Source of the DNA: Bartonella rochalimae ATCC BAA-1498 | GTDB lineage: Bacteria; Pseudomonadota; Alphaproteobacteria; Rhizobiales; Rhizobiaceae | Direction of reading: 5' to 3' | DNA: 64,000 nt | Assembly (NCBI RefSeq): GCF_000706645.1 | Contig: NZ_KL407337.1 | Coordinates: forward strand, 650,783 to 714,782 | In this document: piece by piece, positions 24,575 through 34,595 of the stretch | Layout: each line of letters begins with the position of its first letter | How positions within the stretch are numbered: the stretch's first letter is position 1 | Program-made: the position numbers and the translations under genes | Notes under the pieces: model-generated | The model's database searches: none | Seen by the model: the letters and a program-made list of their open reading frames with translations, nothing else | What the model was told of the DNA's origin: nothing

Positions 24575-25459
24575 ATGCAAGAAAAACATGCATATTTCAG
24601 AAATAGCCTCCTTCCTTATTGGCTACTTTTTCCTCAACTTGTGGTAACTTTTTTATTTTTTCTTTGGCCCGCTGCTCAAGCAATAAAATCGTCCTTTGAA
24701 CGTGAAGATCCTTTTGGTTTCTCAACAACCTTTATTGGTCTTGAAAACTACATAACTATCTTTTCTGATACTACTTATATACAATCACTGCTGACAACGA
24801 TCATATTTTCTATTTCTGTCACACTTGTTTCGATGACAATATCACTTCTTCTAGCTGTTTCTGTTGACCGTGTTATTCGTGCAAAAAAAGCTTATACTAT
24901 GCTTTTACTTTGGCCATACGCTGTTGCTCCTGTATTAGCAGGTGTATTATGGTTGTTTATTTTCCATCCAACTATCGGTACTTTTCCTTTTCTCCTTAAA
25001 AAAATAGGTATTATATGGAACCATCGTATTAACGGTGTGCAAGCTATGATTCTGGTTGTAATTGCTGCTAGCTGGCAACAAATTTCCTATAATTTTCTCT
25101 TTTTCCTTGCTGGTCTCCAATCCGTTCCTCACTCGCAAATAGAAGCAGCTGCCATTGATGGTGCCGGTCCTTTTAAACGATTTTGGACGATAATCTTTCC
25201 ACAAATTTCACCAACAACTTTTTTTCTACTGATCATCAATATCAATTATGTCATGTTTGATACATTCGGCATTATTGATAACATGACTTCTGGAGGACCT
25301 GCACGAGCAACCAGCACAATCGTCTATAAAGTGTATGAAGATGGCTTTAAAAATCAAATGATTGGTGCATCAGCTGCACAATCAACCATATTAATGCTGA
25401 TGGTTATTATTTTAACATTAATCCAATTCCGCTGGATTGAACGTCGGGTCCAATATTAG
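24575..25459 (+). CDS. ugpA: sn-Glycerol-3-phosphate ABC importer permease UgpA
   Basis: Inner-membrane subunit of the sugar-phosphate importer. Six hydrophobic helices are visible in 294 residues. The EAA coupling loop appears as EAAAIDGAGPFKRFWTIIFP. The start is the ATG at 24575 (MQEKHAYF). The stop at 25457-25459 falls in the ribosome binding site of ugpE. Confidence 0.95.
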   Translation: MQEKHAYFRNSLLPYWLLFPQLVVTFLFFLWPAAQAIKSSFEREDPFGFSTTFIGLENYITIFSDTTYIQSLLTTIIFSISVTLVSMTISLLLAVSVDRVIRAKKAYTMLLLWPYAVAPVLAGVLWLFIFHPTIGTFPFLLKKIGIIWNHRINGVQAMILVVIAASWQQISYNFLFFLAGLQSVPHSQIEAAAIDGAGPFKRFWTIIFPQISPTTFFLLIININYVMFDTFGIIDNMTSGGPARATSTIVYKVYEDGFKNQMIGASAAQSTILMLMVIILTLIQFRWIERRVQY

Positions 25460-25469
25460 GAGAGAAGTT

Positions 25470-26321
25470 ATGGTTGAAAACCGCCCTTTTTTGAACTTTT
25501 TAACTCATTTCATTCTCATTATTGGTATTCTTATCATCTGTTTTCCAGTCTATATTGCCATTATTGCATCAACACATAATTCAGCAACATTTAATGGAGG
25601 GACACTTCCACTCTTACCAGGACAATATGGCTTAGAAAATTATAAAGCAATTTTTGGTGATGGCCTTGTAAAACTTGGTCTTCCACGTCTCTGGCCACTT
25701 TTAATGAACTCATTTATTATGGCTGTTGGCATTAGTATTGGAAAAATTACTATTTCACTCTTCTCTGCTTATGCAATTGTCTATATGCGTTTTCCCTTTC
25801 GTAAAACTGCTTTTGCTCTTATCTTTATTACATTAATGCTTCCTATAGAAGTCCGCATTATTCCAACATATACAATAGTTGCACAATTAGAAATGATAAA
25901 CACTTATAGTGGAATGATTATTCCATTAATTGCATCAGCAACCGCTACATTTTTATTTCGTCAATTTTTCCTTACTGTCCCTGATGAGCTCTTAGAAGCT
26001 GCCCGCGTTGATGGTGCAGGACCATTGAAATTTTTTAAGGATATTGTTCTCCCCCTTAGCAAAAGCAATATTGCTGCTTTATTCATCATTATGTTCATTT
26101 ACGGATGGATACAATATCTCTGGCCTCTTATTGCTACAACAGATCAAGACCATCAAACTGTTCTTGTTATCTTAAAACAACTCATTGTTGAATCACTTCA
26201 ACATGATCCTCAATGGAATATCCTTATGGCAGTAGCGGTTGTTGCTATGGCCCCGCCCGTTTTAGTCGTTATCTTCATGCAGCGGCTTTTTGTCAAAGGT
26301 CTCATTGAAACGGAGAAATAA
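25470..26321 (+). CDS. ugpE: sn-Glycerol-3-phosphate ABC importer permease UgpE
   Basis: Second membrane subunit, pairing with UgpA. The EAA loop is [20 protein letters not shown]. Six helices in 283 residues. The frame is open from 25437, overlapping ugpA, but the ATG at 25470 ([10 protein letters not shown]) follows AGGAGAGAAG at 25458-25467 and gives the usual length. ugpC starts 2 bases after this gene ends. Confidence 0.95.
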   Translation: MVENRPFLNFLTHFILIIGILIICFPVYIAIIASTHNSATFNGGTLPLLPGQYGLENYKAIFGDGLVKLGLPRLWPLLMNSFIMAVGISIGKITISLFSAYAIVYMRFPFRKTAFALIFITLMLPIEVRIIPTYTIVAQLEMINTYSGMIIPLIASATATFLFRQFFLTVPDELLEAARVDGAGPLKFFKDIVLPLSKSNIAALFIIMFIYGWIQYLWPLIATTDQDHQTVLVILKQLIVESLQHDPQWNILMAVAVVAMAPPVLVVIFMQRLFVKGLIETEK

Positions 26322-26323
26322 TT

Positions 26324-27361
26324 GTGGCTACAATCCAACTATTTAATATAATGAAACAGTATGATAATGATAGTCTGGTTATTAATGACTTGAATTTAAC
26401 TGTTTCTGATAAAGAACTTCTCGTTCTTGTTGGTCCATCAGGATGTGGAAAATCAACCCTATTACGTATTATTGCAGGACTTGAACAAGTTACCTCTGGT
26501 GAGCTCTATATTGACAATGAGCTTATTAATAATCGTGAACCTGCAAATCGTGACATTGCTATGGTTTTTCAAAACTACGCACTTTATCCGCATATGACTG
26601 TACGTGGAAACTTAGAATATGGCCTCAAGAATCGAAAAACGCCTAAAGAGGAAATGAACAAACGTATTGCTCATGCTGCAAAACTTTTAGAAATAGAACC
26701 ATTTCTTGATCGTAAACCGCGACAATTATCAGGAGGACAACGCCAACGTGTTGCAATGGGACGTGTTATTGTTCGCCAACCACGTGTTTTTCTCTTTGAT
26801 GAACCACTCTCAAATCTTGACGCAAAATTACGCGCTCAAATGTGCATTGAAATTAAAACACTCCAGCGTTCATTAGGAACAACGAGCCTTTATGTCACAC
26901 ACGATCAATTAGAAGCTATGACATTAGCTGATCGAATAGTTGTCATGAATAAAGGACGTATTGAACAAATTGGAACGCCAATGGAAATCTATGATTACCC
27001 AGCTACAATCTTTGTTGCTGGCTTTATTGGTTCTCCACCTATTAATTTTCTTGATCGTCAAATCTTAGAGCAATATTTAGGCTTCTCATTTTCTTGTAAC
27101 AAAGAAACTGATATTTTAGCATTTAGGCCAGAAGCGACTTTGTTGGGTGAATATCCGGAACAAGGGCCTGTTTTTCATGCACATATCGAACTTATAAAAC
27201 CTGTAGGCACAGGATGCCATGTTTTAACACGTTGGAACAATATTATTTTCACTGTTGAAATCAAAGAACGTCTTACAAATGATTATGGACAAAAACTAAG
27301 CTTCACTGTTCCCAATCAGAATTTTCACACTTTTAATAAACAAACAGGAAAACGCACATAA
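26324..27361 (+). CDS. ugpC: sn-Glycerol-3-phosphate ABC importer ATPase UgpC
   Basis: ATPase of the importer, of the MalK/UgpC group. Walker [10 protein letters not shown] near 38-46, Q-loop [13 protein letters not shown], signature [13 protein letters not shown] near 138, Walker [20 protein letters not shown]-terminal TOBE-like regulatory domain follows from about 240, slightly shorter than in E. coli UgpC. The start is a GTG at 26324. In E. coli UgpC interacts with UgpQ, whose homologue faces this gene across 57 bases. Confidence 0.94.
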   Translation: MATIQLFNIMKQYDNDSLVINDLNLTVSDKELLVLVGPSGCGKSTLLRIIAGLEQVTSGELYIDNELINNREPANRDIAMVFQNYALYPHMTVRGNLEYGLKNRKTPKEEMNKRIAHAAKLLEIEPFLDRKPRQLSGGQRQRVAMGRVIVRQPRVFLFDEPLSNLDAKLRAQMCIEIKTLQRSLGTTSLYVTHDQLEAMTLADRIVVMNKGRIEQIGTPMEIYDYPATIFVAGFIGSPPINFLDRQILEQYLGFSFSCNKETDILAFRPEATLLGEYPEQGPVFHAHIELIKPVGTGCHVLTRWNNIIFTVEIKERLTNDYGQKLSFTVPNQNFHTFNKQTGKRT

Positions 27362-27418
27362 TCAACCTAGAAAAATTTTCTTCCAGATTACTTAATCAGT
27401 AAGAAAAGCTCTCTTTTT

Positions 27419-28141
27419 TCATTTTTGCGAACGTAATCGTAAAGCAAGATCAGGTTGGTCGGTTGTAATATAATGCACTGGCATATCAAGCCAATGAGCC
27501 AAACGAGACACTCCATTGACCGTCCATACACCTACATTGAAGCCAGAATCAAGAGCCGATTCAATAAAGTCTCGTGATACAATAGAGCTATCCAAACTTA
27601 GATCAGAATACCCTAATTTTTTCCATTCAGAAAAACAACAGGACATATCACCTTTAAAACTATCAATACATGGCCCAGATGTTATTCCTGCTTCAATAAA
27701 AGGACGAAGACTCCTAGCATCAAAACTAATTGCTGAAACTCGTTTTTCTAAGTTTCGACTTTTGATCAATTCAAGCGCTCTTTGAGATAAAAGAGTTTCA
27801 CGCTCAATTTCACCACATGTTTTGATTTCAAGATGAAGCGCTACATTGGTTGGCACCAAAAGATCAAGTAGCTCTTCTAGTAAAGGAGGTGCTTCAGTAC
27901 TCCCTTTCACACGGAGTTGCTGACGTGTGTCATTATCGATCTCATGAATATATCCTTTTTTCCCAATCAATTGTTCAAGGGAGAAATCATGAAATATAAC
28001 AATTTCACCGCTTTTAAGAAGGTGAATATCGCATTCAATTTCGTCCACTCCCAATGCAATCGCATGACGAAATGCTGAAAGTGTATTTTCAGAATAAAGA
28101 CCAGCTCCACCACGATGAGCTATAATTTTTTTTTTAAGCAT
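27419..28141 (-). CDS. ugpQ: Glycerophosphodiester phosphodiesterase
   Basis: Cleaves glycerophosphodiesters to glycerol-3-phosphate and an alcohol, feeding the Ugp products into lipid metabolism. The GDPD core is visible: AHRGGAGLYSENTLSAF at the N terminus (catalytic His and Glu), EIECDIHLLKSGEIVIFHD (metal ligands and second His), and HLEIKT. Length of 240 residues is the cytoplasmic, signal-free form. It converges on ugpBAEC instead of being the last gene of the operon as in E. coli, so it must have its own promoter. Confidence 0.93.
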   Translation of the reverse strand: MLKKKIIAHRGGAGLYSENTLSAFRHAIALGVDEIECDIHLLKSGEIVIFHDFSLEQLIGKKGYIHEIDNDTRQQLRVKGSTEAPPLLEELLDLLVPTNVALHLEIKTCGEIERETLLSQRALELIKSRNLEKRVSAISFDARSLRPFIEAGITSGPCIDSFKGDMSCCFSEWKKLGYSDLSLDSSIVSRDFIESALDSGFNVGVWTVNGVSRLAHWLDMPVHYITTDQPDLALRLRSQK

Positions 28142-28304
28142 ATTTTCAAACTTCTCTTAATTTCAAATAATATTCGTTAAATAGGATTAATGACGATTAA
28201 AAATCATTAATACAAAGCCTTTAACAATTTTCTTTTTTTATTTTTTCTAATTTTCTGAAATGCTCTATCCTAAAAAACTATATCTTTACTATTCTTAATT
28301 TCAA

Positions 28305-29861
28305 TCATTCCCACTCAATAGTCCCAGGAGGTTTGGAAGTTATATCGTAAACAACACGGTTAATACCCTCGACTTCATTAATAATACGTGTTGCCACTTT
28401 ACTCAAAAATTCCATATCATACGGATAAAAGTCAGCGGTCATACCGTCTACAGATGTTACAGCACGAAGAGCGCAGACAAACTCATAAGTACGTGCATCA
28501 CCCATTACACCAACGGTTTGAACAGGAAGAAGAACAGCAAAAGCTTGCCAAATTTTATCATAAAGGCCAGCTTTTCTGATTTCATCAAGATAAATAGCAT
28601 CTGCCTCACGCAAAATTTCTAATTTTTCGCGTGTAATTGCACCCGGACATCGAATTGCCAAACCAGGTCCTGGAAAAGGATGACGCCCAATAAACTGCTC
28701 AGGTAAACCTAATTCTCGCCCTAAAGAACGAACATCATCCTTAAAAAGTTCACGCAATGGCTCTACAAGTTGCATTTTCATCCGTTCTGGTAGCCCACCT
28801 ACATTATGATGACTTTTAATCGTTACGGCTTCACCAATCGCTGAAACACTTTCAATGACATCTGGATAAAGGGTTCCTTGTGCTAAGAACTCGGCGCCTC
28901 TTATTTTTTTTGTTTCTTCTTCAAAAACTTCAATAAAAAGGCGACCAATTATTTTCCGCTTTTTTTCTGGATCTGTTTCACCTTCAAGCGCATTGATAAA
29001 CATATCAGCAGCATTCACATGAATCAGCTTTATATTATAATGTCCTCGAAAAAGCGTAAGAACTTCTTCTACCTCATTTTTACGCATCAACCCATGATCG
29101 ACAAAAACACACGTTAGCTGATCGCCTACAGCCTCGTGAAGTAATATAGCTGCAACAGATGAATCAACACCACCTGAAAGACCGCAAATTACATGACTTT
29201 TTCCAACCTTTTCGCGTATTGCAGTAACTGCCTGTTCACGATAAGTAGCCATTGACCAATTACTTTTAAGACCAGAAATTTTATGAACAAAATTTTTTAA
29301 GAGTTTTGCTCCATCTGTTGTATGAACAACTTCAGGATGAAATTGCACTGCATAAAAACGACGTTTCTCGTCAGCAATAGCAGCATAAGGAGCTCCTTGT
29401 GATGCTCCAATGACATGAAAGCCTTCTGGCAAAGCAACCACACGATCACCATGACTCATCCAAACTTGATGGCACGATCCTTTCTCCCAAACACCATCAA
29501 AAAGAACACTTTCTTCTTTTATATCTAACAAAGCGCGTCCAAATTCACGTTCATGCCCTCTTTCAACTTTTCCACCAAGCTGAACACACATAACTTGTTC
29601 ACCATAACAAATACCAAGAATCGGAATACCAGCATTAAAAATCTCCATTGGAACACGTGGCGAACCATCATCGACAGTCGAATAAGGACTGCCTGATAAA
29701 ATAACAGCTTGAGGCTCGATTCGCTTAAATCCTTCTAAAGCAGATTGAAAAGGAACAATTTCAGAATAAACACCTATTTCTCGCACCCGTCGTGCAATAA
29801 GTTGCGTAACTTGTGAACCAAAATCAATGATAAGAATAGTATCTGAACGCAATGTGCTCAT
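28305..29861 (-). CDS. guaA: GMP synthase (glutamine-hydrolysing)
   Basis: Converts XMP to GMP. The N-terminal class I amidotransferase has the nucleophile Cys in GICYGEQVM and the His/Glu pair in FHPEVVHT. The ATP pyrophosphatase P-loop is [10 protein letters not shown] near residue 229, and the dimerisation domain ends in [11 protein letters not shown]. Length of 518 residues is standard. With guaB 3 kb away it covers the guanine branch of purine synthesis. It follows rsmB on the same strand, a usual rhizobial order. Confidence 0.97.
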   Translation of the reverse strand: MSTLRSDTILIIDFGSQVTQLIARRVREIGVYSEIVPFQSALEGFKRIEPQAVILSGSPYSTVDDGSPRVPMEIFNAGIPILGICYGEQVMCVQLGGKVERGHEREFGRALLDIKEESVLFDGVWEKGSCHQVWMSHGDRVVALPEGFHVIGASQGAPYAAIADEKRRFYAVQFHPEVVHTTDGAKLLKNFVHKISGLKSNWSMATYREQAVTAIREKVGKSHVICGLSGGVDSSVAAILLHEAVGDQLTCVFVDHGLMRKNEVEEVLTLFRGHYNIKLIHVNAADMFINALEGETDPEKKRKIIGRLFIEVFEEETKKIRGAEFLAQGTLYPDVIESVSAIGEAVTIKSHHNVGGLPERMKMQLVEPLRELFKDDVRSLGRELGLPEQFIGRHPFPGPGLAIRCPGAITREKLEILREADAIYLDEIRKAGLYDKIWQAFAVLLPVQTVGVMGDARTYEFVCALRAVTSVDGMTADFYPYDMEFLSKVATRIINEVEGINRVVYDITSKPPGTIEWE

Positions 29862-29927
29862 AAAAAACCAATCAATAATTACCTAAAATAAAAAAATGTA
29901 TTATTCAATCTCTCTCTTTTCACAAGT

Positions 29928-29987
29928 CTATTGACGTAAGAAAAAGGTTATTGCCAATACAAGCGCGAAAAAAATCAAGATACGCAT
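29928..29987 (-). CDS. Candidate 19-residue membrane peptide coupled to rsmB
   Basis: The rsmB stop and an ATG overlap as TAATG (29989-29985). A strong AAGGAA lies 6-8 bases before that ATG, inside the rsmB 3' end. The resulting frame encodes MRILIFFALVLAITFFLRQ, a single hydrophobic helix with a positive residue at the start and Arg-Gln at the end, then TAG. Composition and coupling are what is expected of a small membrane protein, but 19 codons can be open by chance. No homologue is known to me. Confidence 0.4.
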   Translation of the reverse strand: MRILIFFALVLAITFFLRQ

Positions 29988-31273
29988 TAGAATTCCTTTT
30001 GTAAAATAGATAAAAAGAAACCATCTGTTTTAGTTGCTGCTGGTGATAAAGTCAGTCCATAATCTGAAAATGCCGGTTGCATAATTGAGGAACTAAAATG
30101 TCTATACCAAAGTTTCTGCATATTAATTGGAAGAAAATTAGAATGCTTTTGAAGAAACCGAGAAATTTGTTCTTCATTTTCATCATTAAAGAGAGAACAG
30201 GTAATATAAACTAAACGCCCTCCTGGCTTTATATAAATTAAGGCTTCATTCAAAATAGCGAACTGTTCTTCCTGACGTTGTTGCACTTTTTGTAAGGTCA
30301 AACGCCATTTCGCATCTGGATGACGGCGCCATGTTCCTGTCCCACTACATGGAGTATCCAATAAAACGATATCCATTTGACCTATTAATGATTTTAATTC
30401 TTCTTTATATACTCGTGGTTGTACATTATGAATACCAGCCCGTTGAAGTCGATTAAAGATAGGAGCCAAGCGAATCTTCTCTGAATCATAAGCATAAATT
30501 TGGCCTCGATTCTCCATATTGGCAGCTAATGCTAATGTTTTCCCCCCAGCTCCTGCACAATAATCTAATAACTGCATACCTGCTTTTGCTTCTACAAGAT
30601 AAGAAACAAGTTGAGATCCCAAATCCTGTATTTCAAAATATCCTTTTTGAAAAGCGGGCTCAGCTTGAACATTAGGATGGCGCTCAAATTTTTCAATCGG
30701 TTCAATCCTTAATGCTTGCTGAAACCATGAAAAAGGCTTAACCTTTGTTTTTTCTAAGGCTTTAAGAACCTTCTTAGGCGTTGCCTTTAAACTGTTCACA
30801 CGTAAATCTAAAGGAGGACGTGTTGCTAAAGCAGCTGCTTCCTTAATCCAATTATCTGCAAATAAAGGATATAGATGAGCTTTACACCATTGGGGAATAT
30901 CAGCGCGAATATAGTCTGGTGCATTTACCAACTGACGTTGTTGCCATGCTTTCCTCTGCTGAGGTGCCAATAACTGCGGTGCAAATCGATCTCCCTCTAA
31001 AACTTTATCAACTTGCTCAATCGTTAACATACCAGAATCGAACAAAGTACCAAAAACTACATCTCGAATATTATTGCTATCCATACGCCATTGCAATGAA
31101 TAACGCCGCCTTAAAGCATCATACACAATCGTCCCAATTGCTGCACGATCATTTACCCCAGCAAAACGATGAGAAAGTCCCCAATCTTTTAAAGCTTCAC
31201 CCGCAGGGCGATAATACGTTTCTATTTCTTGTAGAATATCTATTGCGGCCTGCAATCGCCCACCCAATCGCAT
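29987..31273 (-). CDS. rsmB: 16S rRNA cytosine-5 methyltransferase, RsmB/NOL1-NOP2-Sun family
   Basis: Expected to methylate a cytosine in 16S rRNA. The SAM loop is DYCAGAGGKTLALAA near residue 236; the two catalytic cysteines lie in DTPCSGTGTWRRHPDAKWR and in ITCSLFNDENEEQ. Length of 428 residues, with an N-terminal domain of about 140 residues that is only distantly NusB-like. Position directly before guaA matches rhizobial genomes. Which cytosine is modified cannot be told from sequence; RsmB is the family label. Confidence 0.88.
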   Translation of the reverse strand: MRLGGRLQAAIDILQEIETYYRPAGEALKDWGLSHRFAGVNDRAAIGTIVYDALRRRYSLQWRMDSNNIRDVVFGTLFDSGMLTIEQVDKVLEGDRFAPQLLAPQQRKAWQQRQLVNAPDYIRADIPQWCKAHLYPLFADNWIKEAAALATRPPLDLRVNSLKATPKKVLKALEKTKVKPFSWFQQALRIEPIEKFERHPNVQAEPAFQKGYFEIQDLGSQLVSYLVEAKAGMQLLDYCAGAGGKTLALAANMENRGQIYAYDSEKIRLAPIFNRLQRAGIHNVQPRVYKEELKSLIGQMDIVLLDTPCSGTGTWRRHPDAKWRLTLQKVQQRQEEQFAILNEALIYIKPGGRLVYITCSLFNDENEEQISRFLQKHSNFLPINMQKLWYRHFSSSIMQPAFSDYGLTLSPAATKTDGFFLSILQKEF

Positions 31274-31516
31274 TTACTTCTCCTATTCAATCTCTATACA
31301 ATCTAAATGATTTAACTCAAAAACAAAAACTATCGTACTTATTTTTTAGCATTAACTTTAAAACAATAAAAATGGATATCGAAAACCGAATAGTGCTAGT
31401 ACTATAACCTAGAATGTTTTATTCTAATGTGAAAGAGGGGCAATCATCTTATAATTTATAAACCTTAATAAAACTAATGAAGTATTCTATAACATGACAA
31501 CATTGAGAAACTAGCA

Positions 31517-32383
31517 ATGACAAAACCAATACTCGCTCTTATTGATTCTTCAATATATGCAAATCCTGTATGTGATTTAGCTTTATGGGCTGCTAAATCT
31601 ATGCAAACAACAATTCGATTGTTATATGTATTAGATAAATCAGAAGAAGAAATTCATTTACCAGATACACAACAAATGGATATTAATAGCAATATCCTGA
31701 ATCCATCTCTCCTAGCACAACAAGATCCCACTCTTGCTAAAGCACTCCTTGCTCAAAAAATCGGACAAACCGCTTTAGAAGAAGCCAAAAATTATCTCAA
31801 TTCTCAAAGTCAAATCGAAGTTGAAATACGCCTGCGTCATGGAACTCTTTTAGATGCATTAAATATTTATACGAAACAATCATCAATGATTGTAATTGGA
31901 AAACGCGGTGAACAAACAGGACTTGATAAAAAGCGGTTAGGACTCAACTTCGAAAATATCGTACGCTCTTCTGAACTTCCAATTCTAGTTGCCTCCCGTC
32001 ATTTCCAGAATATTCAACGAATTCTAATAGCCTTTGATGGTGGCCCATTAATTATGAAAGCTATTGATTTTATTTGCACACAAGAATTTTTTAAAAATGT
32101 AACCTTTATATTAGGGATGGCAGAACAGCAAACACAAACCATACAAAATAGCTTTGATGAAACCTTAACGCGGTTACAATCTGCAGGATTTAATGTTGAA
32201 CCGCTTAGAACAGAAATTAATTTCGAAGAAATGGTTCTTCATAATATAAAACCACTTAATCTGAATATGCTCCTTATGGGTGCTTTCCATCATTCTAAAA
32301 TGCACAATTTTTTATTTGGCTCTAAAAGTCAAACTATCATCCACAACGCACCTATTCCGGTCATGATTATGAGAGAATTATAA
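31517..32383 (+). CDS. Tandem universal stress protein (UspA family)
   Basis: Two Usp folds in one chain of 288 residues. The first starts PILALIDSSIYANPVCDLAL and ends with IVIGKRGEQTG and LPILVASRH near 155. The second starts RILIAFDGGPLIMKAIDFI and ends LLMGAFHHSKMHNFLFGS then PIPVMIMREL. The GxxG-9x-G(S/T) nucleotide motif is partly kept in both halves, so ATP binding is possible. The gene is monocistronic; a TTGCCT/AGGCAA stem-loop follows at 32415-32430. Confidence 0.9.
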   Translation: MTKPILALIDSSIYANPVCDLALWAAKSMQTTIRLLYVLDKSEEEIHLPDTQQMDINSNILNPSLLAQQDPTLAKALLAQKIGQTALEEAKNYLNSQSQIEVEIRLRHGTLLDALNIYTKQSSMIVIGKRGEQTGLDKKRLGLNFENIVRSSELPILVASRHFQNIQRILIAFDGGPLIMKAIDFICTQEFFKNVTFILGMAEQQTQTIQNSFDETLTRLQSAGFNVEPLRTEINFEEMVLHNIKPLNLNMLLMGAFHHSKMHNFLFGSKSQTIIHNAPIPVMIMREL

Positions 32384-32414
32384 ATTATTATCAAATCAGT
32401 AAAAACAAACATTG

Positions 32415-32430
32415 ATTGCCTAAATAGGCA
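32415..32430 (+). terminator. Short stem-loop after the universal stress protein gene
   Basis: TTGCCT and AGGCAA pair around AAAT. There is no clear U-tract after it, so termination here may be inefficient or Rho-assisted. Confidence 0.3.
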
Positions 32431-32632
32431 ACTATAAATATTCAAAAGATGATATTCTGCAGAATTTTATTTTTCTGTGAAAAATGAAAATACATTTGAA
32501 AACATTCTATAGATTTATCTCTCCTCCTCAAAAAGCATAAACGAACTTTTTAGAAAATTATTGGAACTACTCTCTAGCATGACCGTTTGTCTTACAATTG
32601 GTATATGCCAAATAATTAAAAAGGAGAAAATA

Positions 32633-32782
32633 ATGAAGACTTCTAGTCATGGAAAAACAACTGCATCCAAAAGCAGCCAAAATAAAATGCCCTCAAACGG
32701 TAGCAAGAAATCCGTCCAAGGTGATATGGCTAACAATCGCCAATATGCATCAAAAACAGGACGGAAGAACGTAAAAAGTTAA
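32633..32782 (+). CDS. Small basic hydrophilic protein, 49 residues
   Basis: Not recognised. The ATG at 32633 follows a perfect AAGGAG (32621-32626), and a strong terminator follows 38 bases after the stop, so this is a real monocistronic unit. The protein is full of Lys, Ser, Asn and Gly with no hydrophobic core and is probably disordered. It ends with the more structured-looking NNRQYASKTGRKNVKS. Cationic Ser/Lys-rich small proteins are sometimes stress-induced or nucleic-acid binding; neither can be claimed here. The frame stays open upstream to 32561, but that extension has no ribosome binding site. Confidence 0.7.
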   Translation: MKTSSHGKTTASKSSQNKMPSNGSKKSVQGDMANNRQYASKTGRKNVKS

Positions 32783-32819
32783 CTTTATTTATATAACTTC
32801 TACATAACTACAACTTCCA

Positions 32820-32861
32820 GAAAGAATTGGAAATTAATACTCCAATTCTTTCCTTTTATTA
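32820..32861 (+). terminator. Strong terminator after the 49-residue gene
   Basis: An 11-bp perfect stem, GAAAGAATTGG (32820-32830) with CCAATTCTTTC (32842-32852), closes an 11-base loop and is followed by CTTTTATT. It lies between the small gene and the end of the convergent guaB and may serve both. Confidence 0.7.
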
Positions 32862-32947
32862 AGTCTGAAATAATTAAAGAGGAAAACTCTTTACAAAGTA
32901 ATCAACACCTTAATTATTCCATTCTAAGTACTGATAACCTTTACATA

Positions 32948-34447
32948 TCAAATAGGTCCGCGATAATTCGGACTTTCACGCGTAATAGCAACATCATGTG
33001 TATGGCTTTCATAAAGACCAGCATTGGTAATACGTACGAAAGTTGCTTTTTCACGAAACTCAGCTAAATTTTGTGCTCCAACATACCCCATAGAAGCACG
33101 CAATCCACCTGCCAGTTGATGTAAAACTGATGCGATGGGGCCTTTATACGCCACTTGCCCTTCAACACCTTCAGGCACTAATTTGAGTGTATCTCGAACT
33201 TCAGCCTGAAAATAACGATCTGCTGATCCCCTTGCCATAGCACCAACTGACCCCATACCACGATAAGCCTTAAAGGATCGGCCCTGATATAGATAAACTT
33301 CTCCTGGACTTTCTTCTGTACCAGCTAGAAGAGAACCAATCATAGCGGCACAAGCACCACCTGCTAAAGCTTTAGCAAAATCACCGGAAGCTTTGATACC
33401 CCCATCAGCAATAATAGGAATGCCTGCTTTATCAGCAATTTCTGCAGCTCCCATAATAGCTGCAAGTTGAGGAACACCAACGCCTGCAACAATTCGCGTT
33501 GTGCAAATAGAACCAGGCCCAATACCAACCTTTACCGCATCGGCACCACTATCAATCAAAGCTTGTGTTGCTTGAGGAGTTGCTACATTACCAGCAATAA
33601 CAACCGTAGAAAAGGTCATTTTTTTAATACGTTTAACCATATCCAATACACGTTGAGAATGACCATGAGCCGTATCAATTACTAATAGATCAACGCCCGC
33701 ATCAATTAAGTGTTCAGCACGTTCGATTCCTTCATTCCCCACACTACTCGCAGCAGCAACACGCAAACGACCTTGAGAATCTTTTGCAGCATTCGGATTT
33801 AATCGTGCCTTTTCAATATCTTTAACTGTCACCAAACCAACACAGCGATCTTGTTCATCTACAACAAGTAACTTTTCAATACGATGATGATGTAAAAGAT
33901 ATTTTGCTTCATCTAGTTGAACATTTTCACGCACTGTAATTAAATTTTCATGCGTCATTAATTCATAGATTTTTTGTTTTGGATCTGATGCAAAACGCAC
34001 ATCCCTATTCGTCAAAATGCCAACAAGTCGACCAGAAATTTTGCCTTTAGCACCACTTTCAACAACTGGAATACCTGAAATACTATGAGCACGCATCAAA
34101 TCCTTAGCTTCTTCAAGTGTTGCATCAGGACCAATGGTCACTGGATTAACAACCATACCGGATTCAAATTTCTTCACTTGACGTACTTCTTCAGCTTGCT
34201 CCGCAGGAGACATATTCCGATGAATAACACCAAGACCACCCGCTTGAGCCATAGCAATTGCTAAACGAGACTCTGTAACCGTATCCATTGCAGCAGAAAG
34301 GAGTGGTAAATTCAACTCAATATCTGCTGCAATACGGGTTTTAAGATCCACTTGGCTAGGCATAACGAGAGAATGACCTGGCTGCAAAAGCACGTCATCA
34401 AAGGTTAGTGCCAATGCACCTGTGCTTGTTTCAATAATTTTTGCCAT
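32948..34447 (-). CDS. guaB: IMP dehydrogenase
   Basis: Oxidises IMP to XMP with NAD, the first step of GMP synthesis. The catalytic loop is [15 protein letters not shown] near residue 304 with its nucleophilic Cys. Two CBS domains are inserted in the barrel at about 95-205. The flap region has [19 protein letters not shown]. The frame begins at a TTG at 34453, but the ATG at 34447, preceded by GAGGAA, is the better start (499 residues). Confidence 0.97.
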   Translation of the reverse strand: MAKIIETSTGALALTFDDVLLQPGHSLVMPSQVDLKTRIAADIELNLPLLSAAMDTVTESRLAIAMAQAGGLGVIHRNMSPAEQAEEVRQVKKFESGMVVNPVTIGPDATLEEAKDLMRAHSISGIPVVESGAKGKISGRLVGILTNRDVRFASDPKQKIYELMTHENLITVRENVQLDEAKYLLHHHRIEKLLVVDEQDRCVGLVTVKDIEKARLNPNAAKDSQGRLRVAAASSVGNEGIERAEHLIDAGVDLLVIDTAHGHSQRVLDMVKRIKKMTFSTVVIAGNVATPQATQALIDSGADAVKVGIGPGSICTTRIVAGVGVPQLAAIMGAAEIADKAGIPIIADGGIKASGDFAKALAGGACAAMIGSLLAGTEESPGEVYLYQGRSFKAYRGMGSVGAMARGSADRYFQAEVRDTLKLVPEGVEGQVAYKGPIASVLHQLAGGLRASMGYVGAQNLAEFREKATFVRITNAGLYESHTHDVAITRESPNYRGPI

Positions 34448-34595
34448 AGCCAAATTCCTCTAATACTAAAACACTGTGACAGTTATAGGGGCAACTTTAG
34501 TTCTCTTAAGTCACGAATTGGCGATCAATTATGCCATGTGACCGATAAAATGAAAAGAGAAAATAAATATTTTTCTAAAATAGAACGTGTACAAT

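Noticed and set aside
30919..31407. Plus-strand frame of 162 codons opposite rsmB
   Set aside because: Antisense shadow of the rsmB coding sequence; no start signals and no family features.
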